From an uncultured Lactobacillus sp. (GTDB lineage Bacteria; Bacillota; Bacilli; Lactobacillales; Lactobacillaceae): 64,000 bases of DNA. Shown piece after piece: positions 17,937-27,903 of this stretch; the stretch's first letter is position 1, and each line of letters opens with the position of its first letter. The stretch lies in contig CALNAJ010000045.1 of the NCBI GenBank assembly GCA_937874695.1, forward strand, positions 1 to 64,000. The letters run 5' to 3'. Both the position numbers and the translations under genes were made by a program. The notes beneath the pieces were generated by a model that saw nothing but the letters and a program-made list of their open reading frames with translations, searched no databases and was not told the origin of the DNA.

Positions 17937-18641
17937 GTGAAATTACTCAGACGCCTGCTCATCGTGACCCTCCTGGCAGTCGGCCTCTTTATCCTCAGCA
18001 ATTGGCAGGCTCTCTCAACACAATTTACCTACTACCAAGCGGCCATCACGGGCCTCTTCACTCACCAGACGACCCGTAAGGCCGAAAACTACCAGACCAG
18101 TGGCTATATTCTCCGCAATCCTAAGGACGCGACCACTAAGACCGGTGCGGACGACACCCCAGTGGAAAGCACGGTACAGGGGCTACTCCTCCAGCAAAAG
18201 TATTATTACCACTACGCGACGGGCACCCCAGCCAAGGCTCGGGCCGTCTTCGCTGATGCCGTCAAACTCTATAATCAACCCGGCATTGTCCAACTGACCG
18301 AGGGTTCCGGATCGACCAAGACCAATCGGATTACATTTGGCGTTTACCACCACAAGGAAACCAGCAAAAAGAATACGATCGAGTTGGGGCACGGTGGCCC
18401 ACAGATCACCCAGCGCATCAGCTGGCAAGGTATCCTGACCACCAACACAGCCACAGCCAAGCTCAATGCCACCTACCCCCAATCTTTCAAACGATCCGTG
18501 GCCATCCACGAGCTGGGCCACGCCCTGGGACTCGACCATAGCTCGGACAGGGCCTCCGTCATGACCCCGATTGATTACGGGCGCACCCAACTGTCGGCGG
18601 CCGACCTGAAGAGTCTACGCGCTATCTACGATAAGAGCTAG
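17937..18641 (+). CDS. Secreted or membrane-anchored matrixin-type zinc protease
   Basis: Protein of 234 residues. One hydrophobic segment (about residues 8-22) is an uncleaved anchor or signal peptide. At residues 191-201 is HELGHALGLDH, the HEXXHXXGXXH zinc site of metzincins, and the nearby VMTP supplies the Met-turn seen in matrixins. The substrate is unknown. The GTG start has GAAAGGAAG about 7 bases upstream. It is monocistronic, with a terminator at 18688-18733. Confidence 0.82.
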   Translation: MKLLRRLLIVTLLAVGLFILSNWQALSTQFTYYQAAITGLFTHQTTRKAENYQTSGYILRNPKDATTKTGADDTPVESTVQGLLLQQKYYYHYATGTPAKARAVFADAVKLYNQPGIVQLTEGSGSTKTNRITFGVYHHKETSKKNTIELGHGGPQITQRISWQGILTTNTATAKLNATYPQSFKRSVAIHELGHALGLDHSSDRASVMTPIDYGRTQLSAADLKSLRAIYDKS

Positions 18642-18687
18642 CTGTAAGCATTGGCATATTAGTTAACTCACCTTGTAATCCACACAA

Positions 18688-18734
18688 ATAGCATCCCCGC
18701 TGACTTTCTAGCCAGACTGGGGACGCTATTTTGG
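18688..18734 (+). terminator. Terminator after the matrixin-like gene
   Basis: Arms ATAGCATCCCC and GGGGACGCTAT with one mismatch, followed by TTTT. Confidence 0.6.
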
Positions 18735-18852
18735 TAACAAGTTAAATTTGATGCGACAAGATTCGTCATTTTTACATTAGTAATAAGTGTAGGCACACTT
18801 CAGACAACGCTTAACACGCCTCGCCCGTTTACCCGCAAATCACCAACGCTAC

Positions 18853-20286
18853 TTACAGATTAATATCCATGTTGAACGTCAAGCGAGACAGCGTCAGGCC
18901 TTTTTCGATGAGGTCGTTCGTGAACTTCGTTGTGGTCTTCCGCATGTCGGCGGTAACTTGATGGTTTTGCGTCGTCAAGAAGGCGGTCAGTTCATCACCA
19001 GACAGGTTCTTAGCACCCTTCAGTGCTTGATCCACGTGGGTCCGCAGGCTTTCCTTAGCATCCGTCACGTAATCCGTATCCTGTTCGATAAAGTCAACGT
19101 AGTGAGATTCCACGATCATCGACAGCTTCCGGTACATCCAGTAGGCACTGACGTCGTCCAAGTGAACGGGCGTGCTGCTGTATGAAGGATCGGTGTCGGT
19201 TGCGTTGGCAAAGAATGGCACGTAGGGACTAAAGGCTGGGACCCCAAAGCAGACCCACATAATTGCGGAGCTTTCCTTTGGCACGTCATTACGTAGCTGT
19301 AAGACGTGGGAGTTCTGTGTCCGGTTCATTGAAATTGGCCGGAACTTCAGGCGATCGGCATCGTCGCCAGGACCTAATGGATCGTACTTCGTTTCGTTAT
19401 AGTGAGAACTTAAAATGTATTCAACGTCCTCCACACTGATTTTGTGGCTCGTCCGGCAGATAAATGGCAGGTCACTAGATTGTGGGTCCTGCTTGATTTC
19501 TGGGTTCAGGCAACGTTGACCGAACCAAACCCGTGGCGTGTTGTAGTGCCGATCCTTTTCGGTACTCGTCCCAAAGATGTGGCGGAAGTTCCAGCCGTCT
19601 TGGTCGGGGTTTAAGTGATTTTCGCTGACAAATTCTTGAATGCCTTCGGAATACATGAAGTTATCAGGATCATCAAACGTCACCTGTTGGATAGCAACTT
19701 GGTTGGCGGCTACCGCATAGGCGTCGTCTGGAATCCGCTGGGCAACCCAGTGGTGACCGGTAACGATTTCCATATACCAGACTTCATCGTTGTCGGAGAA
19801 CAGCACCCCATTACCTTCGGGTGAACCGTATTCCTTGATCATCTTGCCCAAGTAACGGACCCCGTCACGGGCGGAGTTGATGTAAGGCAGAACCATTGTC
19901 TGCAGGGAATCCTCAGCTAAACCATTGGCTACTAAGGGATCAAAAGCCAAGGCTTGGGGATTACCGTAAACACTTTCGGTGGCACTCATCGCAACATTTT
20001 GCGAGTTGATCCCACTTTCGGCGTATTCACCGGTCTTGTCGGTTTCAACGTTAGGCGTTGCCAAGTAACGGTAACCGTCGCTAGGAATTGGGGCCGTGAA
20101 CCCGTTTTGATTGGAGACCCAGGTCCGCTTAGGCTGATCCTTTTCTGCGGGATGCACGTAGAACCGTTGGGGCGTCAAGGCTAAAAAGGTATCGTCATTT
20201 CTGGCGATCATCGTTGACCCATCAACCGTTGCTTTTTTACCGACAAGCACCGTGGTGCAGGCGGTCAAATGCTTTGCTGCTTTCAT
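18853..20286 (-). CDS. pepD: Dipeptidase, C69 family (PepD)
   Basis: Protein of 477 residues. C69 peptidases are Ntn hydrolases that split a broad range of dipeptides in the cytoplasm of lactobacilli. The N-terminal segment TACTTVLVGKKATVDGSTMI places the nucleophilic Cys at residue 10; the family loses a short propeptide before it. ARNDD follows as in other family members. The ATG at 20286 is used; AAGGAG lies 11 bases upstream, and an in-frame GTG at 20298 overlaps that site. It is a single gene. Confidence 0.88.
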   Translation of the reverse strand: MKAAKHLTACTTVLVGKKATVDGSTMIARNDDTFLALTPQRFYVHPAEKDQPKRTWVSNQNGFTAPIPSDGYRYLATPNVETDKTGEYAESGINSQNVAMSATESVYGNPQALAFDPLVANGLAEDSLQTMVLPYINSARDGVRYLGKMIKEYGSPEGNGVLFSDNDEVWYMEIVTGHHWVAQRIPDDAYAVAANQVAIQQVTFDDPDNFMYSEGIQEFVSENHLNPDQDGWNFRHIFGTSTEKDRHYNTPRVWFGQRCLNPEIKQDPQSSDLPFICRTSHKISVEDVEYILSSHYNETKYDPLGPGDDADRLKFRPISMNRTQNSHVLQLRNDVPKESSAIMWVCFGVPAFSPYVPFFANATDTDPSYSSTPVHLDDVSAYWMYRKLSMIVESHYVDFIEQDTDYVTDAKESLRTHVDQALKGAKNLSGDELTAFLTTQNHQVTADMRKTTTKFTNDLIEKGLTLSRLTFNMDINL

Positions 20287-20474
20287 TACAACTACCACTC
20301 CTTCTATAACTATCGGCTTGTGGATGAGACCATTGAAACTGGGTTATCACCCGTTTCTCCTACCCCAGCCGCCAGACCGGAAACGCTTCACCAAATAGTC
20401 TACTCTTAATCTCCCCTGAACACTAGCCACCAAAGATTTTTCACAGCAATGATGGTTACACATTTAGAAATGTG
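20287..20474. other. Divergent gap between pepD and nox
   Basis: It must hold the pepD promoter; TAGACT on the minus strand near 20398 could be a -10 but lacks a clear -35. Nothing else was recognised. Confidence 0.3.
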
Positions 20475-20502
20475 TTGACATTCTGGCTAGGTTGTCTAAA
20501 AT
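20475..20502 (+). promoter_or_regulatory. nox promoter
   Basis: TTGACA (20475-20480), a 16-base spacer and TAAAAT (20497-20502), leaving an AT-rich leader of about 80 bases before the ATG. Confidence 0.7.
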
Positions 20503-20589
20503 GAAGTTGTAACCAATTGATTATTTTTTTGAAATAGTTTGTGAAGCATTTTTCAATCCATTTAAAAATTTGTTTGGGAGGCTACATTT

Positions 20590-21948
20590 ATGAAAGTCGC
20601 AGTTGTTGGTTGTACGCATGCCGGTACCTTCGCCATTAAACAAATCCTAGCGGAACATCCTGATGCCGAGGTAACCGTCTACGAACGCAATGATGTCATC
20701 TCTTTCCTGTCTTGTGGAATTGCGTTATATCTCGGCGGTAAGGTCGCCGATCCCCAGGGCCTCTTCTATTCCAGTCCCAAGGAATTGACCGGCCTGGGCG
20801 CCAACGTGCAAATGAATCACAACGTTCTTAACATTGACCCCGAAAAGAAAACGGTTACAGTTGAAGACTTGAACACTCATGAACAAACAACTCAGGACTA
20901 CGATAAGTTAGTCATGACTTCTGGCTCCTGGCCAATCGTTCCCAAGATTCCAGGGATTGACAACGCCAAGGTCAAGCTCTGCAAGAACTGGGCCCACGCT
21001 CAGACACTGATCGAAGAAGCCAAGAGTGCCAAGCACATCACGGTCATCGGGGCCGGATACATCGGGGCCGAGCTGGCGGAAGCTTATTCGACTACCGGCC
21101 ATGAGGTCACCTTGATTGATGCTATGGATCGCGTCATGCCAAAATACTTTGACAGTGAATTCACCGACGTCATCGAACAAGACTACCGCGATAATCACGT
21201 ACAACTTGCCCTGGGGGAAACGGTAGAAAGTTTTGCTGACAACGCTGACGGTCGCCTAACCATTAAGACCGACCAAGGCAGCTACGACACCGACCTTGCC
21301 ATCCTGTGTATCGGCTTCCGGCCAAATACCGACCTGCTCAAGGGCAAGGTTGACATGGCCCAGAACGGCGCGATTATTACCGACGACTACATGCGCTCCT
21401 CCAACCCCGATATCTTCGCCGCTGGTGACAGTGCCGCCGTGCACTATAACCCAACACACCAAAACGCCTACATTCCGTTGGCAACTAACGCCGTGCGGCA
21501 AGGTATCCTAGTCGGTAAGAACCTGGTTAATCCGACTGTAAAATACATGGGGACCCAGTCCTCATCTGGCCTGCAACTGTACAGTCGGACGATTGTGTCC
21601 ACCGGCTTGACCCTAGCTGCCGCCCAGCAACAGGGAATCAACGCCGAACAAGTCATCGTCAAGGATAACTACCGGCCAGAGTTCATGCCAACCACGACGC
21701 CCGTGCTGATGTCCCTGGTTTACGACCCAGATACCCGGCGCATCCTTGGTGGTGCCCTGATGAGCAAGTACGATGTGTCTCAATCCGCAAATACCCTGTC
21801 CGTTTGCATCCAAAACGACAATACGATTGACGACTTAGCTATGGTCGATATGCTCTTCCAGCCTAACTTTGACCGGCCATTCAATTACTTAAACATCGTG
21901 GCGCAGGCCGCCCAAGCCCAGGCTGACAAATTAATACCAACAAAATAG
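20590..21948 (+). CDS. nox: NADH oxidase, H2O-forming
   Basis: FAD-dependent enzyme of 452 residues that reduces O2 to water with NADH, recycling NAD+ and removing oxygen. It has an N-terminal FAD-binding segment (VAVVGCTHAGTFA), the redox-active Cys42 in FLSCGIALYLGG that becomes Cys-SOH, an NADH-binding motif (VIGAGYIGAELAEAY), a second FAD motif (DIFAAGDSAAV) and a C-terminal dimerisation domain. Cys42 as the single active Cys separates it from disulfide reductases. GGGAGG lies 8 bases before the ATG. Single gene between its own promoter and terminator. Confidence 0.93.
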   Translation: MKVAVVGCTHAGTFAIKQILAEHPDAEVTVYERNDVISFLSCGIALYLGGKVADPQGLFYSSPKELTGLGANVQMNHNVLNIDPEKKTVTVEDLNTHEQTTQDYDKLVMTSGSWPIVPKIPGIDNAKVKLCKNWAHAQTLIEEAKSAKHITVIGAGYIGAELAEAYSTTGHEVTLIDAMDRVMPKYFDSEFTDVIEQDYRDNHVQLALGETVESFADNADGRLTIKTDQGSYDTDLAILCIGFRPNTDLLKGKVDMAQNGAIITDDYMRSSNPDIFAAGDSAAVHYNPTHQNAYIPLATNAVRQGILVGKNLVNPTVKYMGTQSSSGLQLYSRTIVSTGLTLAAAQQQGINAEQVIVKDNYRPEFMPTTTPVLMSLVYDPDTRRILGGALMSKYDVSQSANTLSVCIQNDNTIDDLAMVDMLFQPNFDRPFNYLNIVAQAAQAQADKLIPTK

Positions 21949-21973
21949 GTACTCCACGCTTAATAAACCCAAA

Positions 21974-22013
21974 AGAAATCACCCGCAGGTATAGTCCTCG
22001 CGAGTGATTTTTA
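21974..22013 (+). terminator. nox terminator
   Basis: Arms AATCACCCGC and GCGAGTGATT (one mismatch) followed by TTTT. Confidence 0.65.
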
Positions 22014-22037
22014 GGTATACGTTGGCGTTTGCCCTAG

Positions 22038-24158
22038 TCAGGGAACATTGTTTAGCGTCCAGGTAATGTTGGCTGAATACTCGCCTTGAATCGCATCACC
22101 ATTGATTTCTAAGACCAGTCCGGCTTCATCGTCCCAACCGCCGACAACGTCTGTCACATCATCCTGGTCACTGGATGTCCCGCTCATCACGGTCATCGGC
22201 GTACTGGTCACTGGACTCTTCTGGTCACTGTCGTAATAGTAAAGACTACCAGACAATTCTTGACCAGAAGCCGTGGCGAATTTTGTGCCCGCTACTTGCA
22301 GCGACCACTCCGCTCCGGCTTCACGAGTATCTAAAATTTCGACCTGCCAGTCCTTAGTCCGTTTAACTTTCTGGTTGGTTCCGGTCAGGGTCGTCGCTTC
22401 AAAACTACTCTTGCTGGAGACCTGTTGGAAGAGTAACTGTCCTGGTACCGTAATCGTATAGGTCACCGTGTTCGAGACATTGCCATAGGGATCCTCCACA
22501 CTGAGCTTCAGCGTATTGGTCCCAGACTTCAGCTGGTTGGCCGCGACCGTGTAGTTGAACCGACCACTACTATTGTCATCCCCGGCAGGCATCTTAAAAT
22601 CAGACTGTGCCGTACCATTAAGTGTAGGATGAACCGTCATATCCGTGTTACTCAGATTAACCCCTTCTGGAATCACGACCAATCCTTTAAAAGTTGCACT
22701 CTCGCCGGGTTCAGTCTGCACACTACCGCCAGACAGCGAAAAAAGATTCAATTCAAGCGTTGGGTTCACCGTGAAGACGGACGTGTCGGTCGTCACGACC
22801 CCGTTGACCGCCGTAAAGCTACTGGCACTGGCATCCACGGTCACTGGTCCCTTGACGTCTGCCGCCGTTCCCGTAAAGGAAATCGTGGCGGTGGGATTAT
22901 CCGCTGACAGTGCCTCACCTAGCGTAAAGGTCGCCTGGTTATCGGTCATTCCCGCCAAGCTCACGCTAGCCGTTTTGCCATTTTGATAACGAACCGTGGC
23001 CGTCTGATCATAGTTCAAAGACGTTGGGAGTTGCACCTTAGCCGCCACGTCTTTCCAGGATTGCTTCCCATCGCGGTAATCCAGTTGATAGTCCAAACGG
23101 AACTTATGGGTCCCCTTCAGCACATCGCCATCGCCAATCGTCTGATTGGTTTTCAGGTCTGTCAATGTCGTGTGGGCCTTGGCATTCACCAGCCCGGGAA
23201 TCTTTTCCATCACAACTAAATTGTTTTCGTAACTGTCACCGGTCGCACCAGTGAAGCCCCAACGGATTTCCCCAGAATTATCGGGATCAATCTTCTTGAG
23301 GTCCAGGTCGGCCGTTTCACTGATTCCCGCCTGGTCGTTACCAGTAACGGGGTCCTTATCATTAAAGGTATAGGTCATTTGCTTCGTCGTAGCGTCCCAG
23401 TCCAGCGTTAAATGATGCCAAGCGCCATTTGACAGTAGTGTGTAATCCCCAGTAATCGTACCCTCGTGCGTCTGCGTGGCATAGTACCCCGAGGCTGGCA
23501 GTGGCAGAAGCTGTGACGCCTTAACCATCTGATACGTGCCAACTTCGCCCGGATAGTTATGCGCCAGGTGAGGTCCCTTCAGCTTGCCATCAAAGGAATC
23601 GGCATCCCCAGCATTGGAGTAATTGCTGGACGTGTTTAAATGCGTATCAAACTCCAACGCCCAACTGTTCTGAATCGCGCTGGCCGCTAGTTTGTCTGCA
23701 GTGCTCTGCTTTTTATCGGTGTCGACGCCCCAGACCCCCAGCGTTTCGCCAGAAATCGTTTTACCAAAGGACGGGCTCGCTCCTAAACCATCGCCGTCAT
23801 TCTGAAAGACCAGTGCCATCCCATCGGCGGCTTTCTTCCCGGTATTCCCGAAGTACAGCCACATCGAAGCGGTTTCATTCTTCGTCAAATCAAAACTATT
23901 ATCGGCAGTCGACCACAGGGCCCCGAACTGCTTCTTGCCATTATTAACCTTGGCCGCCTGCGTCCCAGTAGTGTTGGTATCCACCACCGCCGCCTGGTTA
24001 TTACTGGTCGTTCCCGGCGTAAAAATATTCTCCAGAGAAATCCCCTGTGGCGCTGATTTCAGGGCATTATCATAATCGGTATCGGCCTGGGCCACGCCGC
24101 CCCCCAGGACAACGGCTCCTAGACCGAACACCACACCTAACCAAGTCTTCAACTTCAT
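22038..24158 (-). CDS. WxL-domain surface protein with L-type lectin-like domain
   Basis: Secreted protein of 706 residues. The signal peptide is MKLKTWLGVVFGLGAVVLGG with cleavage near AQA-DTD. Residues of about 45-320 resemble bacterial L-type lectin domains (WALEFDTHLNTSSNYSN, HHLTLDWDATTKQMTY, IRWGFTGATGDSYENN). Ig-like or beta-sandwich segments follow. The last 130 residues form a WxL domain with EWSLQV and the end YSANITWTLNNVP, which binds peptidoglycan non-covalently. SD GAGGAG lies 8 bases before the ATG. WxL proteins usually sit in clusters with DUF916 and LPXTG partners; none is nearby here. The ligand is unknown. Confidence 0.85.
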   Translation of the reverse strand: MKLKTWLGVVFGLGAVVLGGGVAQADTDYDNALKSAPQGISLENIFTPGTTSNNQAAVVDTNTTGTQAAKVNNGKKQFGALWSTADNSFDLTKNETASMWLYFGNTGKKAADGMALVFQNDGDGLGASPSFGKTISGETLGVWGVDTDKKQSTADKLAASAIQNSWALEFDTHLNTSSNYSNAGDADSFDGKLKGPHLAHNYPGEVGTYQMVKASQLLPLPASGYYATQTHEGTITGDYTLLSNGAWHHLTLDWDATTKQMTYTFNDKDPVTGNDQAGISETADLDLKKIDPDNSGEIRWGFTGATGDSYENNLVVMEKIPGLVNAKAHTTLTDLKTNQTIGDGDVLKGTHKFRLDYQLDYRDGKQSWKDVAAKVQLPTSLNYDQTATVRYQNGKTASVSLAGMTDNQATFTLGEALSADNPTATISFTGTAADVKGPVTVDASASSFTAVNGVVTTDTSVFTVNPTLELNLFSLSGGSVQTEPGESATFKGLVVIPEGVNLSNTDMTVHPTLNGTAQSDFKMPAGDDNSSGRFNYTVAANQLKSGTNTLKLSVEDPYGNVSNTVTYTITVPGQLLFQQVSSKSSFEATTLTGTNQKVKRTKDWQVEILDTREAGAEWSLQVAGTKFATASGQELSGSLYYYDSDQKSPVTSTPMTVMSGTSSDQDDVTDVVGGWDDEAGLVLEINGDAIQGEYSANITWTLNNVP

Positions 24159-24352
24159 TGTTACCGCTCCTCTCCGCCCCCAAACGGTGTTGGGCCTTAA
24201 TCAACTAAACAACTCTATATTTCCTCGCTTAAAGAATATCACGTCTTCACCTTTTGTTGGGCGATGGGTCAAAATATCACGGAATTAATTCGAAAATTGA
24301 ACAAGGTCTGTCAACACCATTCTATCCGACAATTCTGTGCTAGCCGCGCAAC

Positions 24353-24440
24353 AAAAGAGAGTGGAACCAGCTGCTTTTTGGCGCATGTTTCGACCATATA
24401 AAACAGTCTAAAAAAGAGCCTGGGTTTTGGCCCAGACTCT
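24353..24440 (+). repeat. Dispersed element, short form, copy A (also yjeM terminator)
   Basis: The core GAGTGGAACCAGCTGC followed by TTTTTGGCGCATGTTTCGAC matches copy B at 26226-26316 and, in its GTTTCG end, copy C at 41764-41856. Its 3' part is the hairpin GAGCCTGGG / CCCAGACTC (24416-24439). Read on the minus strand this is followed by T6 and should terminate yjeM. The element lies in the gap between the WxL gene and yjeM. Confidence 0.75.
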
Positions 24441-24497
24441 CTACTCATTTATTTAGATAATTTAATACATTAGGTCACCAGGCGATAACGCCTGATC

Positions 24498-25988
24498 CTA
24501 GTCTTGCGTGACTTTTCGTTGACGGACGTGGTACCAAATAACGCCCAACAGGCCGAACAAGATTGGTCCCACAAGCATCCAAATCGTACTTTGAATGTCG
24601 TCGTTTTCCAAAACGGGTTGAATCAGTGTGAAGGTGTTGGCCCCCAACACGACGATGAAGACGACCCAGCTAATAACCGTTGTCCAAGCCGGTGACTTGT
24701 AAACCTCAAACGGCTTTTGAATATCGTGATTCCGTTTGAACTTAGGAAAGGCGTAGACCAGGAACAGGTATGGCAGCGTCATGGAGACGTTGGCCATCAA
24801 GGTTAGGATGTTGTAAAAGGCTGAGGCATCCGTTGACGCGAAGGATGCCAGCAGAATAATAATGATAACGACCGCACATTGTAACTTCATGGCGTAGCTT
24901 GGCATGTCGTTGTCGTTTAATTCCGTAAACTTCTTGGGCCACATGGACTTCGGCGTCCCGAGAATCAACGTCTTGAGTGGTGAGTAGGTCAGCGTGAAGA
25001 AGGCACCGGAGTACGCCAGGAACATTCCCAACCCCGTATACCGCGCAAACCACAGACCAATCGTGGTACTTGTCGCTGCGCTCAGGCCCAGTGATTCACC
25101 CAACACGTCACCCAAGTTCCGCATCATGACATAACTAATGTTTCCCATATTGGTTGATGGGTCCGACAAGACAGCGTTCCAGTTCGTGCTGATCCCCCAG
25201 CAGAGAATCCCGATGGCGTAACCCAACGTGATGACGATGGCCGAAATGACGATGGCCTTCGGGAACGTCTTTTCTGGATTCTTAGTCTTATCGACCATCC
25301 CCCCGAGAACTTCCAAGCCCCCGTAAGCGAAGATGGCAAACACGGCGAAACTCATAATGCCCATCGGTTGTTGGTAATTAGGATGAGGCGAGTTCATGAA
25401 ATGTTGTAGCGGTTGGGCCATGTGACCATGCCGCAGAGCCAAGACAACCCCGGACACGACCAGTAAGATAGCGTTCAGACTCATGACAGCGATCCCACCA
25501 AGACTGGTGACCCGCACGATACCCTTGACCCCTTTGATGGAGATATAGGTCACCAGAATCATCCACAAACAGGATAAGATGCCAATCACTTGAGTGGCGT
25601 TCAATCCAGCAAAAGCGAACTTCTGCGTCTGATCGGACCCGAAGAACAGCGTGGTAAAGGGAATCCAGACCTTAGCCGAAGTTGAGACTAGCCAGATAAT
25701 GTAGGACGCGAACCACATGAAAGTCCCGATAAACGCGAACTGGGGATTCACGCTGACTTCCATCCACTGGTACATCCCACTCCCTTCATCGGATTTGATG
25801 GCGGCACCATACTCTGCCATCATTAAGGCAAACGGAATAAAGAATAGGACCGCTGCCGCTAAGTAAAACAGAATTGATGAATACCCCATTAAGAAGTAAG
25901 CCACCGTACTGTTGGCAAAACCAAACACGGTGGTGAAAATCATCATGACTAATGCCATTAAGGTTATTTTATTGCTATTTTCAGCCAT
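24498..25988 (-). CDS. yjeM: APC family amino acid permease, YjeM type
   Basis: Integral membrane transporter of 496 residues with about 12-14 TM helices. Long stretches match E. coli YjeM, for example MIFTTVFGFANS, FFIPFALMMAEYG, FAIFAYGGLEVLGGMVDKT and LTLMANVSMTLPYLF. YjeM belongs to the glutamate/GABA-type branch of the APC superfamily; its substrate is not firmly known. The ATG at 25988 has GGGGAG 9 bases upstream; the longer frame to 26021 has no ribosome site. A cre-like site lies at 26023-26036, and the terminator is the hairpin of repeat copy A. Confidence 0.88.
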   Translation of the reverse strand: MAENSNKITLMALVMMIFTTVFGFANSTVAYFLMGYSSILFYLAAAVLFFIPFALMMAEYGAAIKSDEGSGMYQWMEVSVNPQFAFIGTFMWFASYIIWLVSTSAKVWIPFTTLFFGSDQTQKFAFAGLNATQVIGILSCLWMILVTYISIKGVKGIVRVTSLGGIAVMSLNAILLVVSGVVLALRHGHMAQPLQHFMNSPHPNYQQPMGIMSFAVFAIFAYGGLEVLGGMVDKTKNPEKTFPKAIVISAIVITLGYAIGILCWGISTNWNAVLSDPSTNMGNISYVMMRNLGDVLGESLGLSAATSTTIGLWFARYTGLGMFLAYSGAFFTLTYSPLKTLILGTPKSMWPKKFTELNDNDMPSYAMKLQCAVVIIIILLASFASTDASAFYNILTLMANVSMTLPYLFLVYAFPKFKRNHDIQKPFEVYKSPAWTTVISWVVFIVVLGANTFTLIQPVLENDDIQSTIWMLVGPILFGLLGVIWYHVRQRKVTQD

Positions 25989-26022
25989 TATATTTCTCCC
26001 CAAATTTTTTAAACTACCCAAT

Positions 26023-26036
26023 TGAAGGCGCTTTTA
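26023..26036. promoter_or_regulatory. cre-like site upstream of yjeM
   Basis: TGAAGGCGCTTTTA matches 12 of 14 positions of TGWAARCGYTWWCW. It lies 35 bases before the yjeM ATG, where CcpA could repress. Confidence 0.45.
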
Positions 26037-26225
26037 TTAGTTTATATGAGCGACAATACAATCCCCTGTAAATTTAGTAACAGCTAGCTTAAAGTTTCGT
26101 GTGATAATCAAACATTTTCTCATCAGATCTAACGTCTAAATTTGATAACACATTTATTTTAGGCCCACAATGGTTTCTTCTCACCACAATTGCGTTCGTC
26201 AAGTAAGCCCACCGAATTATCCGCA

Positions 26226-26316
26226 AAAAAAGAGTCTGAGACAAAATCCCAGACTCCTTTGCTATCTAATTTTATATGGCCGAAACGTGCGCCAAAAGGC
26301 AGCTGGTTCCACTCTC
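26226..26316 (-). repeat. Dispersed element, short form, copy B (also prfC terminator)
   Basis: On the minus strand it starts GAGAGTGGAACCAGCTGCC just after the prfC stop, passes CGCACGTTTCGGCC and ends in the hairpin GAGTCTG / CAGACTC followed by T7. It shares most positions with copy A over about 90 bases, and its second half (AGCAAAGGAG and the hairpin) with copy C. Confidence 0.8.
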
Positions 26317-26325
26317 CATTGGTGT

Positions 26326-27903
26326 TTATAGTTTTGACGTCAATTCAACATCAGGGTACTTGTCCTTAAACCAACGCTCTGCGAAATGATTTTCAAACAA
26401 GAACAGCGGATCGCCGTGGTTGTCCTTGACCAACAGATTCCGGGATGATGACATCCGTTCGTCGAGTTGGTCGGGATCAATCCATCGGGCCGTCTTCTTG
26501 CCCATTGGTTCCATAATAACTTCTGAATTGTATTCGTTTTGCATCCGGAACTGGAAGACTTCAAACTGCAGTTGTCCCACGGCACCCAGGATGTAATCAC
26601 CGGTCGAGTAGGACGTGTAGAGTTGCACAGCCCCCTCTTGTACCAGCTGATTGATCCCCTTGTGGAAGGACTTTTGCTTCATAACGTTCTTGGCAGCGAC
26701 CCGGACGAACAGTTCTGGCGTAAATTGTGGGAGCTTTTCAAACTTTACGGCCTGCTTCCCGGTATAAATGGTATCCCCGATCTGAAAGTTCCCGGTATCG
26801 TAGAGCCCGATGATGTCACCAGCCACGGCCTTTTCAACGTTTTCACGCGTGTCGGCCATGAACTCCGTCACGTTAGACAGCCGGAGCTTCTTACCCGTCC
26901 GTTCCTGCGTGACGTCCATACCGCGGTCGAACTCACCGGAGCAGACCCGCACAAAGGCGATCCGGTCCCGGTGCTTCGGGTTCATGTTGGCTTGAATCTT
27001 GAAGACGAACCCAGAGAATTCAGGGTCAGTCGGCTTGATATCGATATCCTCTTGCGTGTGGTGCGTTGCCGGTTCTGGGGCGTATTCCAGATAAGTTTCC
27101 AGGAACGTCTTGACCCCAAAGTTAGCCAACGCAGATCCGAAGAAGACCGGCGTTTGGTCCCCACTGGCGATCTTAGCCTGGTCGAATTGATTTCCGGCTT
27201 CACCGATCAGCTCCATGTTGTCGCGAGCATCCTGATACCAGCCATCGTCTTCCAAGTCGTTGTGTTCAGCCAGTTCGCCATCTTCATTTAATGGCAGGTA
27301 GGGTTGACTCGCATCCTTGGGCCGGAATAATTCGACCCGTTGGTGATAACGGTCGTACAGGCCCTTCAATTCCTTACCCATCCCGATTGGCCAGTTCATT
27401 GGATAACCTTCGATACCCAACACGTCTTCCAATTCGGCGATCAGGTCCATCGGGTCCCGGCCGTCTCGGTCCAGCTTGTTCATAAAGGTAAAGATGGGAA
27501 TGCCCCGCATCTTACAGATTTGGAACAGCTTCTTAGTCTGGGGTTCGATCCCTTTAGCGGAGTCGATGACCATGACGGCGGAGTCCACGGCCATCAGTGT
27601 CCGGTAAGTATCTTCGGAGAAATCCTCATGTCCTGGGGTATCCAAGATGTTAATCCGCTTACCTTGGTAGTCGAACTGCATCACGGAACTCGTGACGGAG
27701 ATTCCACGTTTTTGTTCAATTTCCATCCAGTCAGACTTGGCAAAGTTACCACTCTTCTTGGCCTTGACCGTTCCGGCTTCACGCACAACGCCCCCGAACA
27801 GCAAGAGTTGTTCGGTAATCGTCGTCTTCCCGGCATCAGGGTGAGAGATGATGGCAAACGTTCGGCGCTTGTCCACCGCAGATGCTAATTTAATTTCACT
27901 CAT
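26326..27903 (-). CDS. prfC: Peptide chain release factor 3
   Basis: Translational GTPase of 525 residues that recycles RF1/RF2 from the ribosome after termination. The GTPase domain has ISHPDAGKTTITEQ (P-loop), the switch sequence RGISVTSSVMQF, LDTPGHEDFSEDTYR and NKLD. The C-terminal domains are of RF3 type, not EF-G (for example GAVGQLQFEVFQFRM). Length is normal. A GAGGAC precedes the ATG by 9-10 bases. Single gene ending in repeat copy B. Confidence 0.95.
   Translation of the reverse strand: MSEIKLASAVDKRRTFAIISHPDAGKTTITEQLLLFGGVVREAGTVKAKKSGNFAKSDWMEIEQKRGISVTSSVMQFDYQGKRINILDTPGHEDFSEDTYRTLMAVDSAVMVIDSAKGIEPQTKKLFQICKMRGIPIFTFMNKLDRDGRDPMDLIAELEDVLGIEGYPMNWPIGMGKELKGLYDRYHQRVELFRPKDASQPYLPLNEDGELAEHNDLEDDGWYQDARDNMELIGEAGNQFDQAKIASGDQTPVFFGSALANFGVKTFLETYLEYAPEPATHHTQEDIDIKPTDPEFSGFVFKIQANMNPKHRDRIAFVRVCSGEFDRGMDVTQERTGKKLRLSNVTEFMADTRENVEKAVAGDIIGLYDTGNFQIGDTIYTGKQAVKFEKLPQFTPELFVRVAAKNVMKQKSFHKGINQLVQEGAVQLYTSYSTGDYILGAVGQLQFEVFQFRMQNEYNSEVIMEPMGKKTARWIDPDQLDERMSSSRNLLVKDNHGDPLFLFENHFAERWFKDKYPDVELTSKL

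Noticed and set aside
26539..27291. 250-codon open frame antisense to prfC
   Set aside because: It is a shadow of the conserved RF3 gene, whose codon pattern keeps the opposite frame open; no ribosome site and no recognisable protein.
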